A DNA stretch of 64,000 nucleotides. Source: Bosea sp. (in: a-proteobacteria) (GTDB lineage: Bacteria > Pseudomonadota > Alphaproteobacteria > Rhizobiales > Beijerinckiaceae). The notes beneath the pieces were generated by a model. That model did no database searches, had not been told where the DNA came from, and saw nothing but the letters and a program-made list of their open reading frames with translations. Each line of letters begins with the position of its first letter. Within the stretch, counting starts at the first letter, position 1. Shown here piece by piece: positions 55,161 to 63,436 of this stretch. Both the position numbers and the translations under genes were made by a program. Where the stretch lies: NCBI RefSeq assembly GCF_023953965.1, contig NZ_JAMLIX010000001.1, positions 434,001-498,000 of the forward strand, written 5' to 3'.

Positions 55161-55985
55161 TCAGAAGGCGCCGAGTTCGCCGAGCGTCTCGCCGAGCCAC
55201 TTCTTGTGAAGCGCGTCGAGCTCCCCGGTCATCCTGATCTGGTAGAGAAACGTGTTGATCCACTGATGCAGCTCGAAGGCGTCGAGCCGCACGGCGATCG
55301 AGTTGCCCTGGCGCCGCAGCACGATCTTGTTCTCGATATCGAGGCCCGGATTAACGTCCTTGATCGACTTGAGCATCAGCGTGTTCTGCGCCAGCGCGTC
55401 GACCTGGCCGGTCAGCATGGCCTGGGTCGCCGGCCCGTCGCCATCGAAGCGCTGGATCTTGGCGCCCTTCGGGGCGATGGACGAGACATAGCCCTCCTGC
55501 GAGCTGCCGCGCGCCACGGCGACGCTGACATTCATCAGATCCTCGATCTTCGAGAGCTGGACCTTCTTGGGGGCGGCGATGACGACATCGACGGCGGCAT
55601 AGGGAATCGTGAACATGACCTGGCGCGCCCGCTCGGAGGTGACGCCGAGGCTCGCGACCAGAACGTCGATGCGCTTCGACTGCAGGAAGGGAATCCGGTT
55701 GGCGTTGACGACGGGCATGATCTCGGCTTCGACACCGAGGTTCTTGGCCATCAGCTTGGCGAGCTCGATATCCAGGCCGTCGGGCTTGCCTTCGGTGTTC
55801 ATGATCCCGAATGGCGGGAAATCGACCAGCACGCCGATGACGATCTTCTTGCGGGCCTGAAGCTCCGCGATCGTCTGCGCCGAAGCGACACCGGCCGCCG
55901 TCGTGAGAAGAGCAAAGACCAGGAATGCCGTTGCCGCGCGTGAAAACTTCGTAATGGCTGCGCTGATCCTTAAGATAGCCGACAT
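55161..55985 (-). CDS. PAAT substrate-binding protein
   Basis: A 274-residue protein with a Sec signal (residues 1-36, ..AAGVASAQ). KKIVIGVLVDFPPFGIMN and GLDIELAKLMAKNLG are family 3 binding-protein hallmarks. GAGGGGAA precedes the ATG. The operon is divergent from the RidA-HyuAB cluster, suggesting a cyclic or amino-acid-derived substrate. No ATPase gene lies within it. Confidence 0.9.
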   Translation of the reverse strand: MSAILRISAAITKFSRAATAFLVFALLTTAAGVASAQTIAELQARKKIVIGVLVDFPPFGIMNTEGKPDGLDIELAKLMAKNLGVEAEIMPVVNANRIPFLQSKRIDVLVASLGVTSERARQVMFTIPYAAVDVVIAAPKKVQLSKIEDLMNVSVAVARGSSQEGYVSSIAPKGAKIQRFDGDGPATQAMLTGQVDALAQNTLMLKSIKDVNPGLDIENKIVLRRQGNSIAVRLDAFELHQWINTFLYQIRMTGELDALHKKWLGETLGELGAF

Positions 55986-56348
55986 GGTGAGTTCCCCTCG
56001 TTATCGAACGGACGGCGGAGTGCCGCTCGTTTCGCGGTTCGTGCGTGCGTCGGATCGTCCAAAGCGATGCATTTTTTGTATTAGAAGTCTTCCGATTCCC
56101 GCCCGTTCTTTTGCTGACGCGGCAGTCTAGGTTTGATGCCCGCTGCTAGGAAATATGGATTTCCGATCCGAGCGATCATCGATCGCTATTGCGCCGATAA
56201 CATTCCGCAAGTGCCGGCCCGCTTCGGCGGGTCGATCGGGCGATCGTGTTTCGTGATCGCAATGATCCACCCATTGGATTTGCCCTCCCCGCTCCAATGG
56301 TGTTGGCTCGAATGGCCAAATTCCCGTGAAAACTCCTTGGAGGTCCTT
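55986..56348. other. divergent regulatory region between importer and RidA genes
   Basis: 363 bases without a convincing gene. It holds an AT-rich patch ATTTTTTGTATTAGAAGTCTTCC (56071-56093), likely promoter DNA, and a CCCGC-TTCG-GCGGG hairpin at 56218-56231 with no T tract. The RidA ribosome site GGAGG is at its right end. Confidence 0.5.
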
Positions 56349-56738
56349 ATGCGGAAGGTTATTGCCACCGATCGCGCGCCAAAACCTATCGCTCAACTTT
56401 CGCAGGCGACCGTCTGCAACGGCATCGTCTACATGGCCGGCGTATCGAGCCGGGACCCGAAGACCGCGAAGGTCATCGGCGATACGATCGAATTCCAGGT
56501 CGAGCAGACCATGCAGAACGTCAAGGCCATCCTGGAGGCCGCGGGCTCCAGCATGGAGAATGTCCTGCGGGTCGAGTGCTTCCTCGAAAGCCGCGAGCAT
56601 TTCCCCGCGCTGAACGCGGCTTTCCTCAAATATTTCCCGAAGGATCCTCCCGCCAGAGCCGTTCTCATGGTGCCCTTCTTCGGACTTGAGGGGATGCTCT
56701 TCGAGGTCATCGTCACCGCTGCCGTCGATCAGGCCTGA
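56349..56738 (+). CDS. RidA/YjgF-family protein
   Basis: A 129-residue protein with the RidA fold: NGIVYMAGVSSRDPKT, VEQTMQNVKAILEAAGSSMENVLRVECFL, and the Arg in PPARAVLMVPFFG that binds the carboxylate. Family members hydrolyse reactive enamines/imines. GGAGG precedes ATG 56349. It is first in a six-gene operon with HyuA, HyuB, RraA, aldolase and ICL-like genes, where it may clear an imine intermediate. Confidence 0.87.
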   Translation: MRKVIATDRAPKPIAQLSQATVCNGIVYMAGVSSRDPKTAKVIGDTIEFQVEQTMQNVKAILEAAGSSMENVLRVECFLESREHFPALNAAFLKYFPKDPPARAVLMVPFFGLEGMLFEVIVTAAVDQA

Positions 56739-56770
56739 TCCGGCCGGCCGCGAGGGGTTCGAGACAGACC

Positions 56771-58888
56771 ATGCATCAGATCCTGAAGAAGACCCGCGTC
56801 GGAGCGGATATCGGCGGCACGTTCACCGATCTCGTCCTGATCGACGAGGATGGCGGCGTCATCCGCAAGAAGGTGCCTTCGACGACCGGGAACTACGCTC
56901 AGGGCATCGTGAACGCCCTGGACGGAGCCCTGGCCGATGGCGCCTACGAGCCCGCCGCGGTCTCTCAGATCGTCCATGGCACGACGGTCGCCACCAACAC
57001 CATCCTCGAGCAGACCGGGGCCGTCTGCGGACTGATCGCGACGAAGGGGTTCCGGGACATCCTGGAGCTGCGGCGCCTGAGAATGCCGCAGCTCTATCGC
57101 CTCGACTGGCAGAAGCCTCCGGTGCTGGCGCGCCGCGACCACCGCCTCGAGGTCACGGAGCGGATCGCGGCCGACGGCTCGGTCCTCGTGCCGCTCGACA
57201 CCGCGGAACTCGCCGCGGTCGGGCGCCAGCTCGTCGAGGCGGGCGTCGAGGCGATCTCGATCGCCTTCCTGAACTCCTACGCCAACCCGGCCCATGAACG
57301 AGAGGCCGCGCTCCTCCTGCGCGAGCTGTTTCCGCAGATTCCGATCTCGGTCTCGACGGAGATCCTGCCCGAGATCCAGGAATACGAGCGCACCAGCACG
57401 ACCGTCGTCAATTCCTACGTGCAGCCGCGCGTCAAGAGCTATCTCGAGAGCCTGCGGGGGACGCTGAACGCGAGCGGCGTCGGCGCGCCCTTGCTGATCA
57501 TGCAGTCCAATGGCGGCCTGATGACCAGCCGGGCGGCGGGCGAAAGCCCCGTGCGCATCATCGAATCCGGCCCGGCGGCCGGGGTGATCGCCTGCCGCGA
57601 GATCGCGCAGAACTGCGGCTACGCCAACATGATCTGCTTCGACATGGGCGGCACGACCGCCAAGGCCTCCCTGATCGAGAACGCGGCGATCCAGCAGGCC
57701 ACCGAATACGAGGTGGGCGGCGGCGTCTCGGCCGGCTCGCGGCTCAACCGCGGCGGCGGCTATGTCGTGCGGGCGCCGTCGATCGACATCGCCGAGGTGG
57801 GGGCAGGCGGCGGCTCGCTGGTCAGCATCGACAAGGTCGGCGGCATCCAGGTCGGGCCCTCCAGCGCCGGCGCGGTGCCGGGTCCGGTCTGCTACCAGAA
57901 GGGCAATGCCCAGCCCACCGTCACCGACGCGAACGTCACGCTCGGCTATATCAGCCCGGTCGGCATCGCCGGCGGCTCGCTGACGATCGACGCCGGTCTC
58001 GCCCGCGAGGCGATCGGCGAGCGCGTCTCCAGCCGGATCGGCCAGGGCGTCGACGAGACGGCCTTCGGCATCCACACCATCGCCAACGCGAACATGATCC
58101 GCGCCCTGCGCTCGGTCACGGTCGAGCGCGGCCGGGACCCGAGCGAGTTCAGCCTCTGCGCCTTCGGAGGCAGCGGGCCGGTCCATGCCGCCCATGTCGC
58201 GCGCGAGATGGATATCGACCAGGTCATCATCCCGCCCTGCCCCGGCCTGTTCAGCGCCTTCGGCCTGCTGCTCGCCGATATCGAGCGGCACTACAGCCAG
58301 AGCGTGCGCCAGGCACTGGCGAGCCTGCCGGCGGACGAGCTCGACCGGCGCTTCAAGGCCCTGGAGGACCAGGCGCGCGACAGCGCCAGCGACCCGGAGC
58401 ATCCGATCGCCGCGTTCACGATCGCGCGCAGCCTCGACCTGCGCTATCGCGGCCAGGTCTACAGCCTGACGATCGAGGTCGACGGCGACCTCGCCGGCCC
58501 GGCCGACATCGAGCGCATCCGCCGCAGCTTCAAGAGCGAGTACCAGAAGACCTACGGCTTCGAGGCGCCGGGCGAGGCGATCGACATCGAGGCGATGCGC
58601 GTCGTGATCAAGGCCGACGCGACCGATGCCCGGGACTGGTTCCAGGCGGCGGCCAGGGCCGATGCCGCCTCGGCGGTCAGCCAGCCGTCGCGCCAGGCCT
58701 ATTTCGGCCCCGATTTCGGCTGGATGGAAACGCCGATCGTCTCGCGGGACGCGCTGCAGCGAGAGCCGCGCCGCGGCCCCTTCGTCATCGAGGGCTACGA
58801 CGCCACGACCGTCGTGCCGCCGGATTTCGAGGGCCAGGTCGACGCATGGGGCAACATCATCCTCAACCGCAAGACCGGGGGAGCCTGA
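56771..58888 (+). CDS. hydantoinase/oxoprolinase subunit A (HyuA family)
   Basis: A 705-residue actin-like ATPase subunit. VGADIGGTFTDLVLIDEDGG (residues 10-29) is the first phosphate loop, HGTTVATNTILEQTGA the next block and CFDMGGTTAKASLI the second. ESGPAAGVIA is also typical. Partners cleave hydantoins or 5-oxoproline with ATP, or carboxylate ketones. It lies 32 bases after RidA and two bases before hyuB. Confidence 0.92.
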   Translation: MHQILKKTRVGADIGGTFTDLVLIDEDGGVIRKKVPSTTGNYAQGIVNALDGALADGAYEPAAVSQIVHGTTVATNTILEQTGAVCGLIATKGFRDILELRRLRMPQLYRLDWQKPPVLARRDHRLEVTERIAADGSVLVPLDTAELAAVGRQLVEAGVEAISIAFLNSYANPAHEREAALLLRELFPQIPISVSTEILPEIQEYERTSTTVVNSYVQPRVKSYLESLRGTLNASGVGAPLLIMQSNGGLMTSRAAGESPVRIIESGPAAGVIACREIAQNCGYANMICFDMGGTTAKASLIENAAIQQATEYEVGGGVSAGSRLNRGGGYVVRAPSIDIAEVGAGGGSLVSIDKVGGIQVGPSSAGAVPGPVCYQKGNAQPTVTDANVTLGYISPVGIAGGSLTIDAGLAREAIGERVSSRIGQGVDETAFGIHTIANANMIRALRSVTVERGRDPSEFSLCAFGGSGPVHAAHVAREMDIDQVIIPPCPGLFSAFGLLLADIERHYSQSVRQALASLPADELDRRFKALEDQARDSASDPEHPIAAFTIARSLDLRYRGQVYSLTIEVDGDLAGPADIERIRRSFKSEYQKTYGFEAPGEAIDIEAMRVVIKADATDARDWFQAAARADAASAVSQPSRQAYFGPDFGWMETPIVSRDALQREPRRGPFVIEGYDATTVVPPDFEGQVDAWGNIILNRKTGGA

Positions 58889-58890
58889 CC

Positions 58891-60636
58891 ATGGCCCAGA
58901 GCTTCAACGCGATCCAGATCGAAATCCTCAAGAACGCGCTGACCTCCATCGCCGACGAGATGGCGCTGACGATCCTGCGCACGGGCCATTCGACGATCAT
59001 CAAGGACGGCGCCGATTTCTCGACGGCGCTTTGCGACGCGAGCGGCGAGATGCTGGCCCAGGGCCTGACCATCCCGGCCCATCTCGGCAGCATTCCCGAC
59101 GCGCTGAAGGCCGTGCTCGCGCATTTCGGCGAGGATTTCCATCCCGGCGACATCGTCATCCAGAACGACCCCTATAACGGGGCGATGCACCTGCAGGACA
59201 TCTTCGTGTTCAAGCCGGTGTTCGACAAGGCCGGCAAGCTGGTCTGCTTCGCCTGCTCGATCGCCCACCATACCGATGTCGGCGGCCGGGTGCCCGGGAG
59301 CAATGCCAGCGATTCGACCGAAATCTATCAGGAAGGCATCCGCTTCCCGGTCCTGAAGCTCTACGAGAAGGGCAAGCCGAACCAGGCCGTGCTCGACATC
59401 CTGGCGGCCAATGTCCGCGTCCCCGACATGGTGCTGGGCGACCTGCGCGCCACGATCGCGGCCTGCCATTACGGCGAGCGCGAGTTCCTGAAGCTGGTGG
59501 AGCGCTATGGCGCGGACCGCCTGCCGCAGCTGCTCGCGGACTACATCGACTACACCGAGCGGCTGACCCGCGCCGAGATCAGGGCCCTGCCGGAGGGTAC
59601 CTATCATTTCGAGGACTGGATCGACGACGACGGGATCGGCGACGAGCCGATCCTGCTCAAGGTCGCCCTGACCATCAAGGATGGCGAGGTCATCGCCGAT
59701 TACACCGGCTCGGCGCCGCAGGTGAAGGGCGCGCTCAACGCCACCCTGCCCTTCACCAAGGCCAATACCTATCTGGCGCTGCGCTGCGTCTTCGAGGCCG
59801 ATCTGCCGAACAATGGCGGCTTCTTCCGGCCGATCAAGGTGATCGCGCCCGAGGGCACCATCCTCAACGTCAGGCATCCCGGCGCCTGCGCCGCGCGTGG
59901 CCTGACCGGTTTCCGGCAGGCGGATGTGGTGATGGGCGCGCTGGCCCAGGCCGTTCCGCACAAGATGATGGCCGCGGCCGAAGGCGGGAACACCTTCGTC
60001 ACGATCGGCGGCTACGATCCGCAACAAGGCCCGTTCGTCCACTGCGACATGATCTTCGGGGCCTGGGGCGGCTCGCAGTATCGCGGCGACGGCGACGCCA
60101 TGCCGATGATTCCGTCGAACTGCACCAACATCCCGATGGAGATCATCGAGGCGTCCTATCCGCTGCGCTTCGAGCGCTACGGTTTCGTGCCCGATACGGG
60201 CGGGGCCGGAAAATCCCGCGGCGGCCTGTCGATCGTGCGCGACGTCAAGCTCCTGCGCGGCGAGGCGATCCTGCAGGTCCGCTCCGACCGGCGCAAGTTC
60301 ATGCCCTGGGGGCTGGACGGCGGCAAGGACGGCACGATGTCGCTCAACGTCCTCAACCCGGACACAGGCAGCGAGGAGGTCATGCCCTCGAAGATCACCC
60401 GGCAAATCCACGCCGGTGACGTCTATCGCCACGTCACGGGTGGCGGAGGCGGTTACGGCTCGCCATGCGAGCGCGATGCCGGGGAGGTCATCGAGGACAT
60501 CCGGCAGGGCAAGCTGACGGCCGCCTATTGCGAGCGGGAATACGGTGTCGTCGTCAGGCCCGGCACGCTCGAGCTGGACGAGGCGGCAACACGCGAGCGC
60601 CGCAGCAAAGTCTCCCCGCGCGAGGCGGCCGCCTGA
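58891..60636 (+). CDS. hydantoinase/oxoprolinase subunit B (HyuB family)
   Basis: A 581-residue protein with LRTGHSTIIKDGADFSTALCD, NDPYNGAMHLQDIFVFKPVF and AHHTDVGGRVPGS, whose His and Asp residues form the metal site of HyuB. It ends with VTGGGGGYGSP. With HyuA it should hydrolyse an amide ring or a similar bond at the cost of ATP. ATG 58891 was chosen since it follows the HyuA stop directly. Confidence 0.92.
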   Translation: MAQSFNAIQIEILKNALTSIADEMALTILRTGHSTIIKDGADFSTALCDASGEMLAQGLTIPAHLGSIPDALKAVLAHFGEDFHPGDIVIQNDPYNGAMHLQDIFVFKPVFDKAGKLVCFACSIAHHTDVGGRVPGSNASDSTEIYQEGIRFPVLKLYEKGKPNQAVLDILAANVRVPDMVLGDLRATIAACHYGEREFLKLVERYGADRLPQLLADYIDYTERLTRAEIRALPEGTYHFEDWIDDDGIGDEPILLKVALTIKDGEVIADYTGSAPQVKGALNATLPFTKANTYLALRCVFEADLPNNGGFFRPIKVIAPEGTILNVRHPGACAARGLTGFRQADVVMGALAQAVPHKMMAAAEGGNTFVTIGGYDPQQGPFVHCDMIFGAWGGSQYRGDGDAMPMIPSNCTNIPMEIIEASYPLRFERYGFVPDTGGAGKSRGGLSIVRDVKLLRGEAILQVRSDRRKFMPWGLDGGKDGTMSLNVLNPDTGSEEVMPSKITRQIHAGDVYRHVTGGGGGYGSPCERDAGEVIEDIRQGKLTAAYCEREYGVVVRPGTLELDEAATRERRSKVSPREAAA

Positions 60637-60678
60637 AGCCACGCGGCCGAAGCATCGCTGCACGAAGGAACCGGGCCC

Positions 60679-61353
60679 ATGCAAGTCGTCGACGTCCGTC
60701 GCCATTTCGAGCGCTGCCCCGACGAGCAGCTTGCCGTGCTGCGAAACGCCTCGACCGGCTTCGTCGTCGATGCCCAGGGCCGGCGCGGCTCGCTCGCCCA
60801 CAAGATCAAGCCGGTGGGGGCGGATAGCGGCTTCGTCGGCCGGGCGCTGACGGTGCGCTGCCAGCCCTGGGACAATCTGGCCGTGCATGCGGCGCTGCAG
60901 ATCCTGCGTCCGGGCGATGTGCTCACCATCGCGACGGGCGCCTTCGAGCAGGCGGCGGTCATCGGCGAGAAAATCGTCGGCATGGCCCGCAACCAGGGCG
61001 CGGTGGCGATCGTCACCGACGGCCTGGTGCGCGACACGGCCGGGATCGCCCGGGTCGGCATCCCGGTCTTCGCGGCCGGCGCCACCGCCAATTCCTGCTA
61101 CAAGACCGGCCCCGGCGAGATCGGCTTCCCGGTCAGCCTCGGCGGCGTGGTGATCGAGGCCGGCGACGTGCTGGTGGGCGACCGCGACGGCGTCGTCTGC
61201 GTGCCGCGGCGCCATCTCGACCAGGTCTGCGCGAACCTTGCCGCGATCACCGCCAAGGAGACCGCGATGTTCGATGCGATCGCCTCCGGCGGTCCGAAGC
61301 CCGAGGCGATGGCCTCGATCACAGCCGAGCTGCCGCTGCGCTACCACGACTGA
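60679..61353 (+). CDS. RraA/HMG-aldolase family protein
   Basis: A 224-residue protein with VTDGLVRDTAGIARVGIPVFA (Arg-Asp pair) and GGVVIEAGDVLVGDRDGVVCVP. It resembles 4-hydroxy-4-methyl-2-oxoglutarate aldolase and oxaloacetate decarboxylases. It follows hyuB by 42 bases. It is a distant paralogue of the protein encoded at 13181. It may cleave or decarboxylate a 4-carbon keto acid from the pathway. Confidence 0.83.
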   Translation: MQVVDVRRHFERCPDEQLAVLRNASTGFVVDAQGRRGSLAHKIKPVGADSGFVGRALTVRCQPWDNLAVHAALQILRPGDVLTIATGAFEQAAVIGEKIVGMARNQGAVAIVTDGLVRDTAGIARVGIPVFAAGATANSCYKTGPGEIGFPVSLGGVVIEAGDVLVGDRDGVVCVPRRHLDQVCANLAAITAKETAMFDAIASGGPKPEAMASITAELPLRYHD

Positions 61354-61398
61354 GCCAGAGCACGCGCGACGATCTCGTCGCGCCGGAACCAGCCTGCC

Positions 61399-62466
61399 AT
61401 GAGAGACGACCACATCGACCTGAGATCGGACACCGTCTCGCGGCCCTCTCCCGCGATGCGCGCCGCGATGGCGCAGGCGCCGGTCGGCGACGACCAGTAT
61501 GGCGACGACCCGACGGTCGATGCCTTGCAGCAGCGCATGGCCGCGCTGCTCGGCAAGGAAACCGCGATCTTCCTGCCCTCGGGAACGATGGCCAACCAGA
61601 TCGCGCTCAGGGTCCTCACCCGTCCGGGCGACGAGGCCATCGCCCAGCGCGGGGCCCATGTCGTCTGGCACGAGCTGGGCGGCGCGGCGGCTCATTCCGG
61701 CGTGCGGATCGTCGAGATCGGGGATCGCGGGGAATTCTGCGAGGACGACATTCGCGCCGCCTTCAAGCCGCTCGGCCATGCGGTCTATCCGCCGACGACG
61801 GCGCTCTGGATCGAGAACACCCATAACCGCGCCGGCGGCACGATCCTCCCGCAGGACGATGTCGTCGCGGCCTGCCGTGTCGGGGCGCAGCTCGGCATCC
61901 GCGCCGTGCTCGACGGGGCGCGGCTGTTCAACACCCATGTCGCGACAGGGCTTGCGCTTTCGGAGCTCGCCGGGCCTTTCGATCTCGTCTCGGTCAGCCT
62001 GTCGAAGGGGCTGGGCTGTCCCATCGGCTCGCTGCTCGCGGGCAGCCGGCACGAGATCAGCCAGGCGCGGCGCCTGCGCAGGATGTTCGGCGGCGGCTGG
62101 CGCCAGGCCGGAATCCTGGCGGCGGCGGGGCTTTACGCGCTCGACCATCACGTCGCGCGGCTGGCGCAGGACCATGAAACCGCCCGGCTGATCGCTGAAA
62201 GCCTGTCCGGCTCTGCGGGTATCCGGCTTGAGCTCGCGCGCGTGCAGACGAACATCGTCATGCTGGACTATGCCGGCAACCCCGCACGCCTGCCGGCGAT
62301 GGTCGCAAGGCTGGCCGAGAGGGGGGTGTTGGTCTCGCATTTCGGCGGACGGCAGCTGCGCCTCGTGACCCATCTCGACGTCGACGAGGCTGCCTGCCGG
62401 CGCGCGGCGGCGATCATAGCGGAGGTCATCTGTGACGAATTCGAGCGGGAGCCGCGCAACGCCTGA
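61399..62466 (+). CDS. threonine aldolase-like PLP enzyme
   Basis: A 355-residue fold-type I PLP enzyme. DLRSDTVSRPSPAMRAAM opens it, GDDPTVDALQQRMAALLGKE follows, DGARLFN holds the PLP Asp, and SVSLSKGLGCPIGSLLAG carries the Schiff-base Lys. The family splits beta-hydroxy amino acids into glycine and an aldehyde. Its start lies 45 bases after the RraA stop. The overlap with the next gene is 35 bases. Confidence 0.9.
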   Translation: MRDDHIDLRSDTVSRPSPAMRAAMAQAPVGDDQYGDDPTVDALQQRMAALLGKETAIFLPSGTMANQIALRVLTRPGDEAIAQRGAHVVWHELGGAAAHSGVRIVEIGDRGEFCEDDIRAAFKPLGHAVYPPTTALWIENTHNRAGGTILPQDDVVAACRVGAQLGIRAVLDGARLFNTHVATGLALSELAGPFDLVSVSLSKGLGCPIGSLLAGSRHEISQARRLRRMFGGGWRQAGILAAAGLYALDHHVARLAQDHETARLIAESLSGSAGIRLELARVQTNIVMLDYAGNPARLPAMVARLAERGVLVSHFGGRQLRLVTHLDVDEAACRRAAAIIAEVICDEFEREPRNA

Positions 62467-63313
62467 AGGACGCCGCAGCCTGCGAAGCCTGCTGGCGGAA
62501 CCGGGGATCATCGTCGCGCCCGGCGTTGCCGACGGGCTGATGGCCCGGCTCGTCGCGGAGGCCGGCTTTCAGGCCGTCTACGCGACGGGCGGCGCGATCA
62601 ATCGCAGCCGCGGCCTGCCCGATCTCGGCCTGACCTCGCTCGAGGGCCTCTGTTCGCGGGTGACCGATATCGCCGAGGCGAGCGGCCTGCCCGTGATCGT
62701 CGACGCCGATTCCGGCTTCGGCGGCATCCTCAATATCGGCCGCACGGTTCGCGCCCTGGAACGGGCCGGAGCCTGCGCGCTGCATCTGCAGGACAGCCAG
62801 TCGCCGCGCCTTGCCGGTCCGGATCGCGATAACCTGCTCGGCATCGAGGCCATGCGCCGGCGCATCGCGGCGGCCCTGGCCGCGCGCCGCGATCCCGGCC
62901 TGCTGATCATCGCGCGCACCGATGCGAGCGACTGCCTCGGCCTCACGGGCGCGATCGAGCGGGCCCGGGCCTATGCCGAGGCAGGGGCCGATCTTGTCTA
63001 TGTCGAGCATCTGCGCAGCCGCGCCGAGATCGAGGATGTCGCGCGGCAGGTCAGGCATCCGATGCTGATCAGCCTGAACAAGGGCCTCGGCGATCTGCCG
63101 AGCGCAGCCGAGCTCGCGGCGCTGGGCTACAAGCTGCTCACCCATCCAGCCGACATGCAGCTCGCCGCGATCCACGCCATGCGCGCCCTCCTCGCCCATC
63201 TCGCCGCGGCCGGCTCGACCGAAGGGTTCGAGCCCATGCTCCCCTTTGCGGAGCGGGACCGCATCGTCGGGCAGGACCGGGCCAGGGCGGCCGAGCGAAC
63301 CTATTTTATCTGA
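62432..63313 (+). CDS. isocitrate lyase/PEP mutase superfamily enzyme
   Basis: A 293-residue barrel enzyme with APGVADGLMARLVAEAGFQAVYATGG, VDADSGFGG (metal Asp pair) and HLQDSQSPR. The loop Cys (KKCGH) of true lyases is absent, so oxaloacetate decarboxylase or another C-C lyase activity is more likely. GTG 62432 is used because no other start allows a full first strand; this overlaps the aldolase gene by 35 bases. It is last in the operon. Confidence 0.83.
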   Translation: MTNSSGSRATPEGRRSLRSLLAEPGIIVAPGVADGLMARLVAEAGFQAVYATGGAINRSRGLPDLGLTSLEGLCSRVTDIAEASGLPVIVDADSGFGGILNIGRTVRALERAGACALHLQDSQSPRLAGPDRDNLLGIEAMRRRIAAALAARRDPGLLIIARTDASDCLGLTGAIERARAYAEAGADLVYVEHLRSRAEIEDVARQVRHPMLISLNKGLGDLPSAAELAALGYKLLTHPADMQLAAIHAMRALLAHLAAAGSTEGFEPMLPFAERDRIVGQDRARAAERTYFI

Positions 63314-63436
63314 AGGGCGGACCGGCGGAATCGCGCGCCGGAGGCGACGGCTGCCGCGATGCGCTCTATGCTGCGGGTCGCGGCCTTCGCCTTCCGGATC
63401 GTCAGGTCGCCAAAGCGGGATGTTCGAGAGCTCATC

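Noticed and set aside
56218..56231. CCCGC-TTCG-GCGGG hairpin as a terminator
   Set aside because: It has no T tract and lies in a promoter region between divergent operons.
58795..62511. Very long open frame on the minus strand (over 1200 codons)
   Set aside because: It lies opposite HyuB, RraA and the aldolase, all with clear family motifs. Its translation is low-complexity Arg/Ala/Asp/Gly text typical of antisense frames in GC-rich DNA.
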